From positions 2,356,001 through 2,420,000 of the forward strand of contig NZ_CP085211.1 in assembly GCF_044797955.1 (NCBI RefSeq): a DNA stretch of 64,000 nt, written 5' to 3'. How positions within the stretch are numbered: the first letter of the stretch is position 1; each line of letters starts with the position of its first letter. Below, piece after piece: positions 33,128 to 42,651 of this stretch. The notes below the pieces were generated by a model. The model was not told where the DNA came from and did no database searches. It saw only the letters and a program-made list of their open reading frames with translations. The stretch is from Idiomarina seosinensis_A (GTDB taxonomy: Bacteria > Pseudomonadota > Gammaproteobacteria > Enterobacterales > Alteromonadaceae). The position numbers and the translations under genes were made by a program.

Positions 33128-35581
33128 TTGAAGCTTTTTAAACGCCTGGTTATTAGTCTGGTCATCCTTTTTATCCTCGGGGTTGGCTCCATCGCGGCTC
33201 TGTACCTGTATGTCAGAGCCGATTTGCCGAGTGTTGCAACACTTAGAGACGTTGAGTTACAGACGCCCATGCAAGTGTTCAGCAAAGAGGGTGAACTGAT
33301 TTCGCAGTTTGGCGAGAAACGGCGTATTCCGGTGTCTCTGGAGGATGTTCCCGAGAGCATGGTTGACGCCTTTTTAAGTACCGAGGACAGCCGTTTTTAC
33401 CAGCACTATGGCGTTGATCCGATTGGGGTTATGCGAGCCTTCTGGGTGCTGGTTACTACCGGCGATATAAAAGAAGGGGCCAGTACCATCACTATGCAGC
33501 TGGCGCGTAACTTCTTCCTGAGTTTTGACCGCGCCTGGATGCGCAAAATAAAAGAAACCTTTATTGCGCTGCATATTGAGCAGTTGCTGAATAAAGACGA
33601 GATTCTTGAGCTTTACCTGAATAAAATTGCTTTTGGTCACCGTGCTTACGGGGTGGGCGCAGCGGCGCGGGTTTATTACGGCAAGTCTTTAGAGCAACTG
33701 AGTCTGGCGCAAATAGCGACCATCGCCGGCCTGCCCAAAGCCCCTTCAAATTTAAACCCGATCAGCAATCCTGAAGCAGCAAAGGCCCGGCGTCGTGTGG
33801 TGCTGTTGCGGATGCTGGACGAAAACAAAATAACCCGGCAACAATTTGATCAGGCCGCCGCCGAGCCAGTGACTGCCCGTCGCCACGGCGCCGAGGTTAC
33901 CGTTAATGCACCCTATGTCGCGGAGATGGTGCGCCAGCAGATGATCGAATTATTTGGCGAACAGCAAGCCTATAACGCCGGCTTTAATGTCTACACCACG
34001 GTAAAAAGTAATGTCCAGCTGGCTGCACAAAAGGCGGTTTGGGATAACCTGCATGCCTATGACGAACGTCACGGTTATCGTGGCCCTATTAGTATTTTGT
34101 GGTCAACGGAAAATGGCGAACCGGCACTTTCCACAACTGAAATCGAAGAGTATCTGCAGCAGCTTAAAAGCTTTGGTGCCGTAACGCCGGCTGTGGTTAC
34201 TGAGGTCAGTGAACAACAAGCGACGGTTAGGGTAAAAGGCCAGGGCCAATTAAGATTGCCGTGGGAGGCAATGCACTGGGCGCGTCCCTATATTAATGAA
34301 GAACGCCAAGGTGCTCCGCCGCAGGCAGCGACTGATATTATGCAACCGGGGCATGTTATCTGGCTGCGGCAAGTCGAGCAGCAGTGGCGCCTGGCTCAAC
34401 TGCCCGAACCCAGCTCTGCGATTTCCTCACTGCAGCCTGAAGACGGCGCAGTAGCAGCGGTTGTTGGCGGTTATAGCTTTGGCTTAAGCCAGTATAACCG
34501 GGCTACACAGGCCGAACGCCAAGTGGGTTCAAATATCAAACCGCTGGTTTATTCCGCTGCTTTTGAAGAAGGGTTTACCTTAGCCAGTCTGGTTAACGAT
34601 GCGCCGATTAATCAGTGGAATCCGGGTACGGGCATTGCCTGGCGGCCGAAAAATTCGCCTGATGTTTACGAGGGACCCATTCGGCTGCGTAAAGCCCTGG
34701 CAAAATCTAAAAACGTGGTATCGGTTCGCCTGGTGCGCGATGTGGGTGTAAAAACAACCGCCGATCATATTGCCAAATTCGGTCTACAGCGATCACAGGT
34801 GCCTGAAAACGAATCGATATCTCTCGGCTCCTTGTCGATGACACCGATGCAGGTAGCGCGTGCTTATGCCGCCTTTGCTAACGGCGGCTATTTGATCGAT
34901 CCCTATATTATCGAAAGGGTGGAAAGTGCAGATGGTGAAGTTGTTTATCAAGCCGAACCAAAGCGCGCCTGTCGGGAGTGTGATGCGCCGGCCCCCCGAA
35001 TTATTTCGGAACAAAATGCCTTTTTAGTCGCCCAGGCGATGAAATCCGCGGTATGGGGAGGCGGCAGCTGGGCGCACGACACTGGCTGGAACGGGACCTC
35101 CTGGCGGATTCAGCGCTCCAAACCCATTGTTAATGAAGTCGGGCGCGAGATTGCCGGTAAAACCGGTACCACAAACGACGTCCGGGATACCTGGTTTTCA
35201 GGCTTTACCAGTGGCCTGGTTACGACAACCTGGGTGGGTTTCGATGATGTTTCGCGCCAGCTGGGCCGGACTTCTATGCATCCCCTGCTGGACAGCAGCC
35301 AACAAGCCATTTCCGGCGGCGAAGCCGGGGCTAAAACGGCGCTGCCGGGTTGGATCCTTTACATGGAAGAGGCCGTTAAGGAATACCCGGCAGATAACCT
35401 GATGATTCCCCCCGGAGTGGTTAATGTGCGGATCGACCTGGAAACTGGCAAGCTAACTCACCGGACCAACTACACCACTCGCTTCGAGTATTTCATTAAC
35501 GGAACTGAGCCGACCGACTATGTCGATCGCAGTCAGGATAATACCAATATATTTGACGAAGATGAGGACAGCGTTTTTTAA
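33128..35581 (+). CDS. mrcA: Penicillin-binding protein 1A
   Basis: Bifunctional class A PBP that polymerises and cross-links peptidoglycan. A membrane anchor at about 5-27 is followed by the glycosyltransferase domain (STEDSRFYQHYGVDPIGVMR, EGASTITMQLARNFF). A linker/OB region precedes the transpeptidase, with SNIK (in VGSNIKPLVYSA) as SxxK, AKSKNVVSV as SxN and GKTGTTND as KTG. It starts at TTG 33128 with GGAG nearby. The 817-residue length fits. Its stop codon overlaps that of metL in the bases TTAA. Confidence 0.95.
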   Translation: MKLFKRLVISLVILFILGVGSIAALYLYVRADLPSVATLRDVELQTPMQVFSKEGELISQFGEKRRIPVSLEDVPESMVDAFLSTEDSRFYQHYGVDPIGVMRAFWVLVTTGDIKEGASTITMQLARNFFLSFDRAWMRKIKETFIALHIEQLLNKDEILELYLNKIAFGHRAYGVGAAARVYYGKSLEQLSLAQIATIAGLPKAPSNLNPISNPEAAKARRRVVLLRMLDENKITRQQFDQAAAEPVTARRHGAEVTVNAPYVAEMVRQQMIELFGEQQAYNAGFNVYTTVKSNVQLAAQKAVWDNLHAYDERHGYRGPISILWSTENGEPALSTTEIEEYLQQLKSFGAVTPAVVTEVSEQQATVRVKGQGQLRLPWEAMHWARPYINEERQGAPPQAATDIMQPGHVIWLRQVEQQWRLAQLPEPSSAISSLQPEDGAVAAVVGGYSFGLSQYNRATQAERQVGSNIKPLVYSAAFEEGFTLASLVNDAPINQWNPGTGIAWRPKNSPDVYEGPIRLRKALAKSKNVVSVRLVRDVGVKTTADHIAKFGLQRSQVPENESISLGSLSMTPMQVARAYAAFANGGYLIDPYIIERVESADGEVVYQAEPKRACRECDAPAPRIISEQNAFLVAQAMKSAVWGGGSWAHDTGWNGTSWRIQRSKPIVNEVGREIAGKTGTTNDVRDTWFSGFTSGLVTTTWVGFDDVSRQLGRTSMHPLLDSSQQAISGGEAGAKTALPGWILYMEEAVKEYPADNLMIPPGVVNVRIDLETGKLTHRTNYTTRFEYFINGTEPTDYVDRSQDNTNIFDEDEDSVF

Positions 35582-38019
35582 CAGCTTGCCCCTAAACGAG
35601 CCAGTAACTGGTTAAGGTCAGATTGCACGCCGCCGGCAGTTACCTCTTTGCCGGCGCCTGGCCCACTGATCACGAGTGGCATTTCTGAGTACCAGTCGGT
35701 ATAGATAACAAAGATATTTTCGCCCGGGATAAGATTTGCCAGCATGTCGCCCAACGGAATGTACTCAATACCGACTTTTGCCTTAACGCGTTGTTCTTCC
35801 GTTACAGAGAAGCTGGCCAGCAAGCGCGGTACCTTACCTTCTTCTGCGGCCTCGCGTTGCATGTCATTCATAGGCGTGTCGAGTTCTTCCAGGCGCTGCA
35901 TAAATTCGGCCGCCGAAATATCGCGTAAATGCTCAGGCACTACGCTATTAACCTGAATGTCCTGCCAGTCAAGCCGCAAGCCAATTTCACGGGCAAGTAT
36001 TAACAACTTGCGTGCCAAGTCCTGACAGGAGAGGTCTTCGCGCGGATCCGGTTCGGTATAACCTCGCTTTTTAGCCTCAGCGACTAAGTCACTGAAATTG
36101 GCGTCTTTGGTAAAGCTTTCGAATAGCCACGACATGGTACCGGAGAAAATTCCCGATATACTGCGCACCTCATCGCCCTGATTGCGTAAATCGTTAAGGG
36201 CATAATTTAGTGGCAGTCCGGCACCAACAGTTGTGTTGTACAGCCATTCACGCTTGTATTCATGTTGTATGGTACGTATTTCCCGGTAAAGCGATTCCTG
36301 CGCCGAGCCGGCATATTTATTGGCACTGATAACATGCATTCCATTGGCAAAAAAGCTGGGATATAACTGCGCTATCGAGTGGGCTGCGGTTAAATCAAGT
36401 ACCACCAGCTCGTCATAGGGCGAATTGGGTAATTCGCGCAGTAGTTCCGTTAATACATAAGGTCTTGCTAAGCGCTCAAAGCTGCTGGTCCAGTCATGCA
36501 AATCGATGCCGCTATAGTCCAGCCAAATCTGTCGGGAATTAGCGATGCCGATAATACGGACATCCATCAGCTGATTAATGCGGTCGCGCTGTTGCCTGAA
36601 CAGCTCTAGCCAGGTGGTACCGATGTTGCCGCGGCCCAGCACCAGAACACCCAGGCTGCGGCGGTAGTTAAACAGTTGACTATGCAGGCGATTCAGTAAC
36701 CGGCTGTCCAGTTGTTGCTCAAGAATCGCGATGGCTGAGCAGCCGGTTTCTGCAAGCCCAAAACGGCGAACCTTTTGTTCACTTAGCTGCAGCTTAAAGG
36801 TGTGGTACTGATCGGACTCCTGAATTCGGTCACCGACCAAAGCGACCATCGAGTAGCCGCGTATTTGAGTTATGGCGTTGTCACGATCGACCTGTTCAAG
36901 CCAGTCGCTCATATAGTCCTGATGATTCTGATGGAAAACCAGGTACTGAACATGCTGGTCAGGCTCGGTCCAGCTAAACAAAGGTTCGAGCTCAAGATCC
37001 TGCAGTCGGCTGACCAACGCTTTATCAGTTAGCTGAACCTTGAATAATACGACCTCGGATAGTGAGGTGAATACCTTGGCTCGGGGTTCTCCCTGCTGAA
37101 ACTGCCCGATACGTGTTTGCTGATTTTCAACCTTTAAGCTGGAGCGCACCGAAAGCACCATACGTTGCTTATTCACCGGCTGAAATGTTCGCGGGTGCAG
37201 TACCGGAGAACCAATGCGGGCAAGCTCTTCAGCTTCGCTCCAGTCCAGCGCCGGCAGGTTGACGACGCGCTCAATTTTGCGCGGATCAGCCGAGTAAACG
37301 CCGGCTACATCCTTCCAGATGGTGACATCTTTTACATTAAGCAGGCTACCGACCAGCGTGGCTGAATAGTCGCTGCCGTTGCGACCCAGCGTCAGGCTTT
37401 CACCGTTAACGCCACGGGCGATAAAGCCAGTAATAATAAAGCGCGTGCCCGGGTTCGGTGCCACTCGCTGTAATAATAAGTTGCGCGACTCTTGTTGCTG
37501 GATAATGGGTTCAGGAGCATCCTCTGCCCGCAAAAAGTCCCGTGCGTCAATAGCTTCGGCTTTTGTTCCCTGTTTACGCAGTAAGGCCGCAAGCAGTCGG
37601 GCAGACCAGAGCTCCCCGTAAGCTAGCAATTCTGCTTTACTGCTAATGGTTTGCTGGCCGTCGATAAACGACTGCAGATGATTGAAATCCTGCTTCGCTG
37701 CAGTAATCAGCTCAAATTGCAAATCTCCGCTCAATAGCTCAGTAATCAGCCCCAGCTGGAATTTTTCCAGCTGTCGCAGCAAGATGTCTGCGGTATCGCC
37801 GGGCTGATTGCCAGCATTCACAATAGCGAGTATGTGATTGGTTGTATCACCGGCTGCAGAAACTACCACCAAGTCACTGGCTCCGGCGTATTCGTTGACA
37901 ATACGGGCAACCCGGCGGTAACAAAAGGCATCAGCTAAACTGCTGCCGCCAAATTTGTGCACCTGAATATTATCTGCTGCCATCTGGACTTGCTGTTTGC
38001 TGAGCTCATCAATAGCCAT
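35578..38019 (-). CDS. metL: Aspartokinase II/homoserine dehydrogenase II
   Basis: Bifunctional enzyme feeding aspartate into methionine, threonine and lysine synthesis. The N-terminal aspartokinase has HKFGGSSLADAFCYRRVA and GRNGSDYSATLVGSLL. The C-terminal homoserine dehydrogenase has VLVLGRGNIGTTWLELF (NAD site), SANKYAGS and SISGIFSGTMSWLFES. At 813 aa it matches MetL (810) and the adjacent divergent metJ with a met box supports the methionine-regulated isoform rather than ThrA. E. coli's metB partner is missing from its place here. Confidence 0.92.
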   Translation of the reverse strand: MAIDELSKQQVQMAADNIQVHKFGGSSLADAFCYRRVARIVNEYAGASDLVVVSAAGDTTNHILAIVNAGNQPGDTADILLRQLEKFQLGLITELLSGDLQFELITAAKQDFNHLQSFIDGQQTISSKAELLAYGELWSARLLAALLRKQGTKAEAIDARDFLRAEDAPEPIIQQQESRNLLLQRVAPNPGTRFIITGFIARGVNGESLTLGRNGSDYSATLVGSLLNVKDVTIWKDVAGVYSADPRKIERVVNLPALDWSEAEELARIGSPVLHPRTFQPVNKQRMVLSVRSSLKVENQQTRIGQFQQGEPRAKVFTSLSEVVLFKVQLTDKALVSRLQDLELEPLFSWTEPDQHVQYLVFHQNHQDYMSDWLEQVDRDNAITQIRGYSMVALVGDRIQESDQYHTFKLQLSEQKVRRFGLAETGCSAIAILEQQLDSRLLNRLHSQLFNYRRSLGVLVLGRGNIGTTWLELFRQQRDRINQLMDVRIIGIANSRQIWLDYSGIDLHDWTSSFERLARPYVLTELLRELPNSPYDELVVLDLTAAHSIAQLYPSFFANGMHVISANKYAGSAQESLYREIRTIQHEYKREWLYNTTVGAGLPLNYALNDLRNQGDEVRSISGIFSGTMSWLFESFTKDANFSDLVAEAKKRGYTEPDPREDLSCQDLARKLLILAREIGLRLDWQDIQVNSVVPEHLRDISAAEFMQRLEELDTPMNDMQREAAEEGKVPRLLASFSVTEEQRVKAKVGIEYIPLGDMLANLIPGENIFVIYTDWYSEMPLVISGPGAGKEVTAGGVQSDLNQLLARLGASC

Positions 38020-38098
38020 TTACCGGGTCCTCTTTACCACTTTAAAGGTTGCTTATACACAAGGCTAAAATATTGTGCGGCAAAAGTCAGCATTTTTT

Positions 38099-38114
38099 AG
38101 CCATCTAGACGGAT
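38099..38114. promoter_or_regulatory. Met box pair (MetJ operator)
   Basis: Two adjacent 8-mers AGCCATCT and AGACGGAT each match the met-box consensus AGACGTCT in six of eight positions. They lie between the divergent metL and metJ, five bases from the metJ -35 box, so bound MetJ with SAM could repress both genes. Confidence 0.6.
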
Positions 38115-38119
38115 AAAAT

Positions 38120-38147
38120 TTGACGCGCGGCTGTTAGTGAGTACAAT
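38120..38147 (+). promoter_or_regulatory. Sigma-70 promoter of metJ
   Basis: TTGACG at 38120-38125, a 16-base spacer and TACAAT at 38142-38147, about 40 bases before the metJ start. Confidence 0.65.
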
Positions 38148-38186
38148 CCATTATATATTAAAGGGTTTCTTCTACAGCAGGACACG

Positions 38187-38516
38187 ATGATGAAGTGGAA
38201 CGGTGATTACATCTACCCGTATGCAGAGCACGGACAAAAAAGCCAGCAGGTTAAGAAAGTCACAGTGTCAATTCCCACGCAGGTACTTAAAGTGCTGACT
38301 GATGAGCGTACGCGCCGGCAAATTAATAATTTACGGCATGCCACCAATAGTGAGCTTCTCTGCGAGGCCTTCTTACACGCCTTTACAGGCCAGCCCTTGC
38401 CAACAGATGAGGACCTGAGTAAATCCAATCCGGAGAAAATCCCGTTGGCGGTGCGGCAGGAACTGGAACAGCGGGGACTGCCAATTCCCACCAACGAAGA
38501 GCTGGATAAATCTTAA
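38187..38516 (+). CDS. metJ: Methionine repressor MetJ
   Basis: Ribbon-helix-helix repressor that binds tandem met boxes with SAM as corepressor. KVTVSIPTQVLKVLTDERTR supplies the DNA-contacting beta strand and first helix, and RRQINNLRHATNSELLCEAFLHAFTGQPLP is strongly conserved (here split across helix B). Length 109 aa is close to E. coli MetJ (105). The start codon could be ATG 38187 or the ATG one codon later. Its stop overlaps that of the convergent malic enzyme gene in TTAA. Confidence 0.95.
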   Translation: MMKWNGDYIYPYAEHGQKSQQVKKVTVSIPTQVLKVLTDERTRRQINNLRHATNSELLCEAFLHAFTGQPLPTDEDLSKSNPEKIPLAVRQELEQRGLPIPTNEELDKS

Positions 38517-39757
38517 TCCTGCATATAGTTGTCGGGCAGGTCGATTTTCGCCACGCCCGAGCGCACGGCAGCTTTAGCCACTGCTCTTGAAACCCGGGGT
38601 GACAAACGGGGGTCAATAGGCTTTGGAATAATGTAGTCTCTGCCAAAGCTTAACTCATCAACACCAGCTGCTTGCAGAACCTCGTCCGGGACCTGTTCTT
38701 TTGCCAGTTGCCGAATGGCTTCGACGGCAGCGATTTTCATTTCGTCCGTTATGGCCGTTGCTCGGACATCCAGCGCGCCGCGGAACATAAAAGGGAAACA
38801 AAGGACGTTATTAACCTGGTTGGGATAATCGGAACGGCCGGTACCTATTATGACGTCCTCGCGGGCCTGCTTAGCCAGTTCGGGCTTAATCTCAGGGTCA
38901 GGGTTTGAACAGGCAAACACTACCGGTTTGTCTGCCATCCGCTTAAGTGCTTCGGGTTTCAGTAAGTCCGGACCCGACACGCCGAGGAATAAATCAGCTC
39001 CCTCGATAACATCTTCCAGTGTGCGTTTATCGGTGTTGTTGGCAAACAATAATTTGTATTCATTTAAGTCGTTACGGCGGGTATGGATAACCCCTTTTGA
39101 GTCCAGCATATAAATATGCTCGCGCTGAGCGCCGCACTTAATCAGTAGCTCCATACAGGCAATGGCTGCTGCGCCGGCGCCCATGCAGACAATTTGTGCA
39201 GTTTTTAGCTCTTTACCCTGAATTTCCAGTGCGTTAAGCATGCCGGCAGCCGTTACAATAGCGGTGCCGTGCTGATCATCATGGAAAATAGGTACCTGAC
39301 ACTTTTCAATCAGCGCCTGCTCTATTTCAAAGCACTCCGGCGCTTTAATATCCTCTAAATTAATACCGCCGAACGAGTCCGCAATGTTTGCAACCGTATT
39401 GATAAAATCCTGGGTGGTACGGTGGCTGACTTCAATATCAATAGAGTCGAGGCCAGCAAAGCGTTTAAATAATAACGCCTTACCTTCCATAACGGGCTTT
39501 GAGGCAAGCGGCCCAAGATTACCTAAACCTAAAATGGCTGTGCCATTACTGATAACCGCGACCAAATTGCCTTTAGCAGTGTACTTATAAGCATTATCGG
39601 GGTCTTCGGCGATAGCGCGAACGGGTTCAGCGACACCGGGGCTATAGGCCAGAGCCAGGTCTTTACTGGAATTGGCTGGCTTAGTTAATTCTACGGATAT
39701 TTTCCCGGGAGTCGGGTACTGGTGATAATCGAGTGCTTGCTGGCGGAAATCAGTCAT
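38513..39757 (-). CDS. Malic enzyme, short form without PTA domain
   Basis: Oxidatively decarboxylates malate to pyruvate with NAD(P)+, important for gluconeogenic growth on amino acids. Conserved parts are YSPGVAEPVRAIAEDP, VISNGTAILGLGNLGP, EDIKAPECFEIEQ, PIFHDDQHGTAIV and the nucleotide-binding IVCMGAGAAAIACMELL. At 414 aa from ATG 39757 (GAGAAGG upstream) it covers only the malic-enzyme half; E. coli MaeB is about 760 aa with a C-terminal phosphotransacetylase-like regulatory domain. A TTG further upstream (39778) is in frame but less likely. Confidence 0.92.
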   Translation of the reverse strand: MTDFRQQALDYHQYPTPGKISVELTKPANSSKDLALAYSPGVAEPVRAIAEDPDNAYKYTAKGNLVAVISNGTAILGLGNLGPLASKPVMEGKALLFKRFAGLDSIDIEVSHRTTQDFINTVANIADSFGGINLEDIKAPECFEIEQALIEKCQVPIFHDDQHGTAIVTAAGMLNALEIQGKELKTAQIVCMGAGAAAIACMELLIKCGAQREHIYMLDSKGVIHTRRNDLNEYKLLFANNTDKRTLEDVIEGADLFLGVSGPDLLKPEALKRMADKPVVFACSNPDPEIKPELAKQAREDVIIGTGRSDYPNQVNNVLCFPFMFRGALDVRATAITDEMKIAAVEAIRQLAKEQVPDEVLQAAGVDELSFGRDYIIPKPIDPRLSPRVSRAVAKAAVRSGVAKIDLPDNYMQD

Positions 39758-39933
39758 AGCGATAAAGCCTTCTCGCAATTAAGAAATTACCTCTCAGTTT
39801 AACGAGTTACGCTTGAATAACAAATCTTACCTGACGGCAAAGGACTCATTCACAGAAGATAATTGTTGAAGTGTTTAAAAAAAACACACTTAACTTTTCT
39901 TTAACAATGCAGGCGCGATTAAAGCGAGCTAAC

Positions 39934-39962
39934 AAAAAAGGCGCTAAACAGCGCCTTTTTCT
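39934..39962. terminator. Rho-independent terminator after rpmE
   Basis: AAAAAAGGCGC and GCGCCTTTTT form a stem around a six-base loop (TAAACA). For the minus-strand rpmE, ending at 40004, the T-run is on the proper side. The symmetric A/T runs could also work in the other direction. Confidence 0.85.
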
Positions 39963-40003
39963 AAATTCTAAACGTAAAGTCCTGTTTGTAAGACTTTAGT
40001 TTC

Positions 40004-40216
40004 TTATTTCTTACCCAGCGAACCGAAACGTTTCTTAAACTTATCGACACGTCCGCCCGTGTCCATTACACGCTGCTTACCAGTGTAAAACGGGTGACAC
40101 TCTGAACAAACGTCAATTAATAAGTCGTCGGTACGGGTTGAGCGAGTTTCAAATTTGTTGCCACAAGAACAAGTGACGTTAATCGCCTCGTACTTAGGAT
40201 GAATACCTTTTTGCAT
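40004..40216 (-). CDS. rpmE: 50S ribosomal protein L31
   Basis: Small ribosomal protein of the central-protuberance bridge. The 70-residue product is the zinc-binding C+ form: CSCGNKF provides two cysteines and CSECHPFYTGKQR the other two. GGRVDKFKKRFG is the conserved C-terminus. It is divergent from priA, as in E. coli, and followed by its own terminator. Confidence 0.96.
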   Translation of the reverse strand: MQKGIHPKYEAINVTCSCGNKFETRSTRTDDLLIDVCSECHPFYTGKQRVMDTGGRVDKFKKRFGSLGKK

Positions 40217-40385
40217 GGGATTACCTCAATTATGGGCCGCATCGCTATCCGGTCATCTTGTGCCGGACACCATGCGTAAAAAAACAACAGTTATCAAGAG
40301 CGCGGCATTCTATGTGATCAGGGTGTATTGATCAAGTAAAATATCCTTGCTTGTATTATCACAGGCGGCGGCTCAAAATAGCCCT

Positions 40386-42578
40386 ATGAGTCAGATTAAC
40401 CAATTTTTACAGGTCGCATTGCCGGTTCCCCTGCGGCAAATTTTCAGTTACCGAAATGGGTTGGCACCAGTTACCGTCGGGAGCCGTGTGCGCGTGCCTT
40501 TTGGTAAACGTCAGTTAGTCGGTTTTGTGGTAGCAGAGCAAGCGGAACACGAGCTGGGCGAGTTTCAGGTTAAAGACATCATCGAGGTCATTGACCAGGT
40601 GTCAATTTGGAATACTGATATCTGGCAACTGGTTACCTGGGGTGCCGATTACTATCACCACAGTTTAGGAGAGGTTGCAGCAAATGCGCTGCCGGTATTA
40701 CTGCGCAAGGGGCAGCCTGCACACTATCCCCGCACTGAATACTGGCAGTTGACGGAGGCTGGTAAAAAAATAACCGCTGAACAGCTAAGGCGCGCCCCTA
40801 AGCAACAGCAACTGATGACGCTGTTAGAGCAAGAGCCTTTAACCCGGAACGCAATAAAAGATGCGGGAATTAGCAGCACACTGCTGAAATTAGTTGCCGA
40901 CAAGGGCTGGATTACTGCTTATCAGGCTGAACCGGAACTTAAGTCCAGCCCATGGCAGTTAGAGGATGCTAACCAGCCTTTAGATTTGAATAAAGAGCAG
41001 GCGGTGGCGGTCAGCGCAGTTAATCAGCAGAGCAGCTATGCTGCGTTGCTTTTGCAGGGTATTACCGGCAGCGGTAAAACCGAAGTTTATTTACAGGCAA
41101 TAACACCGGTTTTACAGCGCAACCAACAAGTGCTGGTGCTGGTTCCGGAAATCGGCCTGACGCCGCAGACGCTGAAGCGTTTTCAACAACGATTTGATGT
41201 ACCTATTGTAATGCTGCACTCAGGCTTAACTGACAATGAGCGTTTACAGGCCTGGCTTGACAGCCGTTCTGGTCAGGCAGCTATTATCATTGGTACACGA
41301 TCGGCAGTATATACCCCATGCCATAAGCTCGGTCTTATCATTATTGACGAAGAGCATGATCTTTCATTTAAGCAGCAGGATGGCTTTCGCTATCATGCCC
41401 GCGATGTAGCGATTAAGCGCGCTCAACTACTGGATATTCCTATTGTCCTCGGCACCGCCACACCCTCATTGGAGACTCTGAATAATGCTGTTAACAAGCG
41501 GTTTCACTGGCTTAAACTAGATCAGCGGGCCGGTGGGGCCGAACTGGTTAAACATCAAGTTCTGGATTTAAAGCAACAACGGATTGAATCAGGCGTCTCA
41601 GCACCACTGCGCGATCAAATTAAAGAACAGTTAGAGCGGGGTAATCAGGTTTTATTATTTCTAAACCGCCGTGGTTTTGCTCCTGCACTTATGTGCCATG
41701 AATGTGGCTGGCTTGCCCAGTGCCAGCGCTGTGATGCCTATTACACTCTGCACAAAACTCATAACCAGCTGCTCTGCCATCATTGTGGCAGCCAGCGGCC
41801 CATTCCTCGCCAGTGTGGTGACTGTGGCGCGTCGCATCTAATGACGCACGGGGTTGGCACCGAACAACTGGAGCAAAGCCTGCAGCAGCAATTTCCGGGT
41901 TATGGGGTGCTGCGGATTGATCGAGATTCAACCCGTCGCAAAGGCGAGCTGAGCCGTCACTTGCAGGCAGCCACAGAAAATAAATACCAAATTTTAGTGG
42001 GTACACAGATGCTGGCTAAAGGGCATCACTTTCCTAACGTTACCCTGGTGGCGTTACTGGATGTTGATGGAGCCCTTTACAGCGCAGACTTTCGGGCTGC
42101 CGAGCGGTTAGCGCAATTATTTACTCAGGTAGCAGGGCGAGCGGGCAGAGCGCGCAAAGCGGGGAAAGTCGTACTGCAGACCCACCACCCGGAACATGAC
42201 CTGATTCAGGATCTATTAAATAATGGTTACCAGGATTTTGCCATTACGGCGCTGGCCGAGCGGCAACTTAATGAATTACCGCCCTTTGGTTACATGGCCT
42301 TATTTCGTGCTGAGGCGGTTAACCGGCAACAGGTACTAACGGCTTTACAGGAACTCGCCAGTTTAATGCCAGAGGTTACCGGCGCTCAGCTGTTAGGGCC
42401 GATGCCGGCCTTAATGGAGCGCAAGGCGGGCCGCTACCGCTACCAGTTACTGCTGCACTGTCAGTCACGCAAGTTACGGCACCAGCTTTTGCATTTTTTA
42501 TTGGCAAAAATCTCGCCGTTAGGCTCCTGGCGTAAAATTCGCTGGTCGCTGGATGTCGACCCGCAGGACTTCACATAA
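40386..42578 (+). CDS. priA: Primosomal helicase PriA
   Basis: 3'-to-5' DNA helicase that restarts stalled replication forks. The N-terminal 3' DNA-binding domain starts with VALPVPLRQIFSYRNG, which sets the start at ATG 40386 (730 aa, compared with 732 in E. coli) rather than the more distant in-frame codon at 40347. Helicase motifs: Walker A GITGSGKTEVYL, DEEH box IIIDEEHDLSFKQQDGFRYH, and GTQMLAKGHHFPNV. A zinc-binding insertion has CHECGWLAQCQRCDAYY and later CHHCGSQRP/CGDCG. All parts needed for function are present. Confidence 0.95.
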   Translation: MSQINQFLQVALPVPLRQIFSYRNGLAPVTVGSRVRVPFGKRQLVGFVVAEQAEHELGEFQVKDIIEVIDQVSIWNTDIWQLVTWGADYYHHSLGEVAANALPVLLRKGQPAHYPRTEYWQLTEAGKKITAEQLRRAPKQQQLMTLLEQEPLTRNAIKDAGISSTLLKLVADKGWITAYQAEPELKSSPWQLEDANQPLDLNKEQAVAVSAVNQQSSYAALLLQGITGSGKTEVYLQAITPVLQRNQQVLVLVPEIGLTPQTLKRFQQRFDVPIVMLHSGLTDNERLQAWLDSRSGQAAIIIGTRSAVYTPCHKLGLIIIDEEHDLSFKQQDGFRYHARDVAIKRAQLLDIPIVLGTATPSLETLNNAVNKRFHWLKLDQRAGGAELVKHQVLDLKQQRIESGVSAPLRDQIKEQLERGNQVLLFLNRRGFAPALMCHECGWLAQCQRCDAYYTLHKTHNQLLCHHCGSQRPIPRQCGDCGASHLMTHGVGTEQLEQSLQQQFPGYGVLRIDRDSTRRKGELSRHLQAATENKYQILVGTQMLAKGHHFPNVTLVALLDVDGALYSADFRAAERLAQLFTQVAGRAGRARKAGKVVLQTHHPEHDLIQDLLNNGYQDFAITALAERQLNELPPFGYMALFRAEAVNRQQVLTALQELASLMPEVTGAQLLGPMPALMERKAGRYRYQLLLHCQSRKLRHQLLHFLLAKISPLGSWRKIRWSLDVDPQDFT

Positions 42579-42651
42579 GCCCCACAAAGCGAGTAAACTA
42601 GCGCTATGATTAAGGCGTTTTTATTTTTTTAATTTACAGGTAGTCGAGTCG

